Below, piece by piece: positions 61,466-64,000 of a DNA stretch of 64,000 bases (its first letter is position 1; every line of letters starts with the position of its first letter). Both the position numbers and the translations under genes were made by a program. Below the pieces are notes generated by a model that searched no databases, was not told the origin of the DNA, and saw only the letters and a program-made list of their open reading frames with translations. The stretch spans positions 186,001 to 250,000 of the forward strand of contig CAZPHD010000001.1 of NCBI GenBank assembly GCA_964586225.1. Reading direction: 5' to 3'. This DNA is from JANJUB01 sp964586225. Its GTDB lineage: Bacteria > Armatimonadota > Fimbriimonadia > Fimbriimonadales > Fimbriimonadaceae.

Positions 61466-63395
61466 AGTTCTCGCCCATTTTGCGGAGCATGAGCGCGACC
61501 GCGAGCGAGTGCTTGCCCTCGGGGATGCCCTTGCCCTCGTAGACGTCGAAGAGCCAGTGATGCTCGAGGAGCGATCCGGCTCCGCGCTGGATGGCGCTGA
61601 GAATCTCCGCGAACGGGACTGATTTATCGACGAGGATGGCGAGATCGCGTCGCACGGCGGGATTGCGGCTGATCGGGCGGTAGGCGACGGGCGCCATCTG
61701 GCGAGTCGCGAGCGCTTCGAGATCGAGCTCCGCCACGACGGTATCGGCGGGAAGTCCGCACGCTTCGGCGACATCGGGATGGATCACGCCGAGGATGCCC
61801 AGCCCGACGATTTCGGCCTGGCGCGTGGGATGAAGGCGGGGATTGGGCGTCGCGGGAACGGCCCACTCGACCTCGCCGGCGACGGCTTCGATCACACCTT
61901 TCACGCTGAAGAAGTCGACCTTCGGCACGGCTTCGTTGGCGCGATGGGGCGTGTACAGATCGCCCTGGGCGAGGATGCCGACGCTTCGTCGCTCGCTGGG
62001 CGTGAAGATGCGCCCGGCCTCGAACAGCCTGACATCCTTTGCGCCATTGCGACGGGCGGCATCGGCGAGACTCGGCAGGACGGAGTTGCGTAGCCAAGCG
62101 ATCTCCGGCGAACCCGGATGCCGCGGCCCGATGCGTTCGCCGACCGCATCCAGCGGATGCACGTCACGAAGCGTGTGGCTCATGGCTTGCGAGAATCCTG
62201 CGGCGAGGAGTTTGCCTCGGATGCGATCGATGGCGGCCTCCAGCGGGGGCAGTCCGCCCTGGGTGGTCGCGCCATAGGGGAGCGTTTCGGGAATGCGATC
62301 GAAGCCGTGAATGCGCCCAACTTCCTCGATGAGGTCATCCTCACGGACGATGTCGGGCCGCCAGGTCGGGAGTTGCACGACGAACGGTTCGCCGTCGCCG
62401 CTGACTTCAAACCCGAGGCGCTCAAGATAGCCCTTGGCTTCATGGGTGGTGACGTCCATGCCGAGCAGCCGCAGGCATCGCGACATACGCAGGTTGACGG
62501 TGCCGAGCGTCGGCGGGTGGGCGTAGACATCGATGATGCCGGGCACGAGGGTCTTCACGCCGCCGCACTGCTGGAGCAGTTCAAGGTAGCGATTGAGGGC
62601 AGCGACGACGCCTTCGGGATCGACGCTTCGCTCGAAGCGATAGCTCGCCTCGGTGGAGAGGCCCATCTGCTTACGGGTGCGGCGGACGGAGGTGTTGACG
62701 AAGTGGGCGGATTCGAGGAGGACCCATTGGGTGGCGTCATTGACTTCGGTGGCGGCTCCGCCCATGATTCCCGCCGCGGCGACGGGCTTCAGCGCGTCGC
62801 AGATCATCATCTGATCGCCGTTCAGTTCGTGCTCGACGTCGTTGAGTGTCTTGAGTTTCTCGCCCGGTCGGGCTTTGCGGACGACGATGCGGCCTTCGCG
62901 CAAGGTCATATGGTCGAAGGCATGAAGCGGCTGGCCGAGTTCGAGCATGACGTAGTTCGAGAGGTCAACCACTAGCCCAAGCGGACGCCATCCCGCCTGG
63001 CGGATGCGGCGTTGGAGCCACTCCGGCGATTCGCCGTTGCTGACTTCCATCAAGCGGCAGGCGTACCGCGTGCAATCCTCGGTTTCGATGGCCACGGCCG
63101 TCTTCGCGCGAATATCGGCGGCGTTGGCGTCCTCGGCGGGGAAGCGGGCGACGGCTCGTCGGTACAACTCCGTCGGCTTCGCGGAGGCATCCTTGGCGAG
63201 AACCTCCCGAGCCAGCCCAAACACGCTCAGCCCATCGCCGCGATTCGAAACGACCTTGATGTCGAGGACGGGCTCGCCTTCGACATCTTCGATGCCTTCC
63301 AGTTCAAACCCGGCCATGGTCAGAAGATCGCCCAGCGCATCCGCCGACAGGGCAGATTCGACGTAGTCATGCAGCATCGAGATCGGGAATTTCAT
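61389..63395 (-). CDS. pheT: Phenylalanyl-tRNA synthetase beta subunit lacking the tRNA-binding (EMAPII) domain
   Basis: A 668-residue beta chain of PheRS. It starts MKFPISMLHDYVESALSADALGDLLTMAGFELEG and goes straight to EPVLDIKVVSNRGDGLSVFGLAREV, so the OB-fold tRNA-binding insert of about 110 residues (normally starting VVVAKVLEVEKHPNADKL or similar) is missing. The B3/B4 editing domain, B5 domain, catalytic-like core and C-terminal FDX-ACB domain (RNPAVRRDLAILVDKSVPFAEIL) are present. Usual length is near 800. The frame extends to 63521, but the ATG at 63395 is the family start. pheS lies 6.4 kb away on the other strand. The 3' end overlaps the convergent gene. Confidence 0.94.
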   Translation of the reverse strand: MKFPISMLHDYVESALSADALGDLLTMAGFELEGIEDVEGEPVLDIKVVSNRGDGLSVFGLAREVLAKDASAKPTELYRRAVARFPAEDANAADIRAKTAVAIETEDCTRYACRLMEVSNGESPEWLQRRIRQAGWRPLGLVVDLSNYVMLELGQPLHAFDHMTLREGRIVVRKARPGEKLKTLNDVEHELNGDQMMICDALKPVAAAGIMGGAATEVNDATQWVLLESAHFVNTSVRRTRKQMGLSTEASYRFERSVDPEGVVAALNRYLELLQQCGGVKTLVPGIIDVYAHPPTLGTVNLRMSRCLRLLGMDVTTHEAKGYLERLGFEVSGDGEPFVVQLPTWRPDIVREDDLIEEVGRIHGFDRIPETLPYGATTQGGLPPLEAAIDRIRGKLLAAGFSQAMSHTLRDVHPLDAVGERIGPRHPGSPEIAWLRNSVLPSLADAARRNGAKDVRLFEAGRIFTPSERRSVGILAQGDLYTPHRANEAVPKVDFFSVKGVIEAVAGEVEWAVPATPNPRLHPTRQAEIVGLGILGVIHPDVAEACGLPADTVVAELDLEALATRQMAPVAYRPISRNPAVRRDLAILVDKSVPFAEILSAIQRGAGSLLEHHWLFDVYEGKGIPEGKHSLAVALMLRKMGENFTDEEANQVRESVVAELAGLGATLR

Positions 63396-63421
63396 GGTGG
63401 CGAGGTTCGAAAGTCTACCGG

Positions 63422-63844
63422 TTAGAGCCGAGGAAAGGCGTCGGGATCGCGTTCGAGCATCTCGCGGACGTCGGGTGGAATCGAGATCGCCTTGCGTTCG
63501 GACCCCATGAGCACGTGCCACGAATAGCCTTCGGTCAGGAGCCGTCCGTCTTCGGAAACGACCTCATAGGCAAATCGCATGGCGGCGCGTTTGACCTCGG
63601 GCATGCTGACCTTGATCGTGATCAGGTCGTCGTACTTGACTTCGCCTTTGTAGCGAACATGAACTTCGACGACGGGCAGCATGTAGCCCATCGATTCCAA
63701 CTGTTTGTACGTGAAGCCTCGATCTCGGCACCAAGCTCCGCGTGCGACCTCGAACCAATAGAGGTAGTTCGCGTAGTACGCGTGCCCCATCTGGTCGGTC
63801 TCGCCGTAGCGGACCCGAATCTGCTCCTCGGTAACCGTTCGCAC
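63422..63844 (-). CDS. Acyl-CoA thioesterase, 4HBT/YbgC-like hot-dog fold
   Basis: A 140-residue single hot-dog thioesterase. The active-site segment RVRYGETDQMGHAYYANYLYWFE (catalytic Asp17 in TDQMGH) and the R-x-G-type ending are typical of YbgC/4-hydroxybenzoyl-CoA thioesterases, which hydrolyse short-chain or aromatic acyl-CoA in the cytosol. The GTG start at 63844 is followed by RTVTEEQIRV; the histidine kinase gene stops 3 nt upstream, so the two are likely cotranscribed. Substrate unknown. Confidence 0.9.
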   Translation of the reverse strand: MRTVTEEQIRVRYGETDQMGHAYYANYLYWFEVARGAWCRDRGFTYKQLESMGYMLPVVEVHVRYKGEVKYDDLITIKVSMPEVKRAAMRFAYEVVSEDGRLLTEGYSWHVLMGSERKAISIPPDVREMLERDPDAFPRL

Positions 63845-63847
63845 AGC

Positions 63848-64000
63848 CTAGTGGTTGAGGGTCTTGGCTTCGCCGATGTTGATCTCGATCGGGATTCGGA
63901 ACAGGAAGGTTGATCCCTTTCCAACTTCCGATTCCACCCAGATCTTGCCCATATGGACCGATTCGACGAGATGCTTGACCAAGTAGAGCCCGAGGCCGGT
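63848..64000 (-). CDS. Histidine kinase C-terminal fragment (ATP-binding domain), 5' end outside window
   Basis: Only the last 50 codons are inside the window. They read TGLGLYLVKHLVESV (the G2 ATP-lid box of GHKL kinases), then MGKIWVESEVGKGSTF and FRIPIEIN, the closing strands of HATPase_c. So the gene encodes a two-component sensor kinase running in from the right edge. It ends in TAG at 63848-63850, 3 nt before the thioesterase start. Sensor domain and regulator are not visible. Confidence 0.9.
   Translation of the reverse strand, partial: TGLGLYLVKHLVESVHMGKIWVESEVGKGSTFLFRIPIEINIGEAKTLNH

Overview
The window reads as a chromosome segment of a GC-rich diderm bacterium. Diderm features are a PagL-like lipid A deacylase, a heptosyltransferase-type GT9 enzyme, a large outer-membrane barrel-like protein, PEP-CTERM and type IV pseudopilin proteins, Tat-exported enzymes and a heme c / PQQ-type sugar dehydrogenase. 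The mix of housekeeping genes with PEP-CTERM protein, DUF1015 and DUF4434 proteins, SbtA, scattered pheS/pheT and many leaderless promoters resembles Armatimonadota (Fimbriimonadia-like). That assignment is inference from gene content, not proven.

Layout. 1-7.1 kb: der, PagL-like deacylase, CorB/CNNM transporter, coiled-coil membrane protein, PEP-CTERM protein, and a menaquinone-type operon (ubiE/menG, long-chain polyprenyl synthase, HAD phosphatase). 7.2-15.8 kb: giant secreted GH13 amylase, mgtE with a hairpin leader, FPP synthase, DUF1015 protein, metallo-beta-lactamase hydrolase. 15.8-18.2 kb: a small accessory island of four overlapping genes (thioredoxin-fold-like, pseudopilin, Cys-rich secreted, membrane protein), flanked by two 49-bp direct copies of the 3' end of a formate dehydrogenase gene and lying beside a degenerate tRNA-like sequence. 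18.1-28.5 kb: NAD-type formate dehydrogenase (alpha plus a NuoE-NuoF fusion), a RAYT transposase relic with its REP palindromes, a molybdenum hydroxylase operon with mocA, and a divergent selD whose start region contains an in-frame UGA read best as selenocysteine. 28.5-35.9 kb: lepA, a two-gene HTH/nucleotidyltransferase pair, glyS, a STAND ATPase. 35.9-54 kb: Gfo/Idh/MocA oxidoreductase, hisG, DUF4434 protein, cytochrome c-PQQ dehydrogenase, OYE-type oxidoreductase, DoxX, PQQ-propeller protein, dprA, nagA, a saccharopine-dehydrogenase-like enzyme, an M48 protease, and dus-tyrS. 54-64 kb: pheS, outer-membrane barrel-like protein, sbtA, a repeat-rich 600-bp spacer, a polytopic membrane protein, a pheT lacking the tRNA-binding domain, a thioesterase and the end of a histidine kinase.

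Themes. (1) Many first genes have a TANNNT -10 box ending only 5-10 nt before the start codon, so leaderless mRNAs seem common; this rule also supports several corrected starts (ispA, hisG, selD). (2) Selenium and molybdenum metabolism sit together: Sec-containing SelD beside a Mo hydroxylase, a Mo-cofactor nucleotidyltransferase and a formate dehydrogenase that uses Cys rather than Sec. (3) Intergenic space is unusually rich in different repeat families (REP palindromes, GC-rich hairpins, 21-bp and 7-bp tandem arrays, CCAACAC-type minisatellites), some of which supply stop codons to neighbouring genes.
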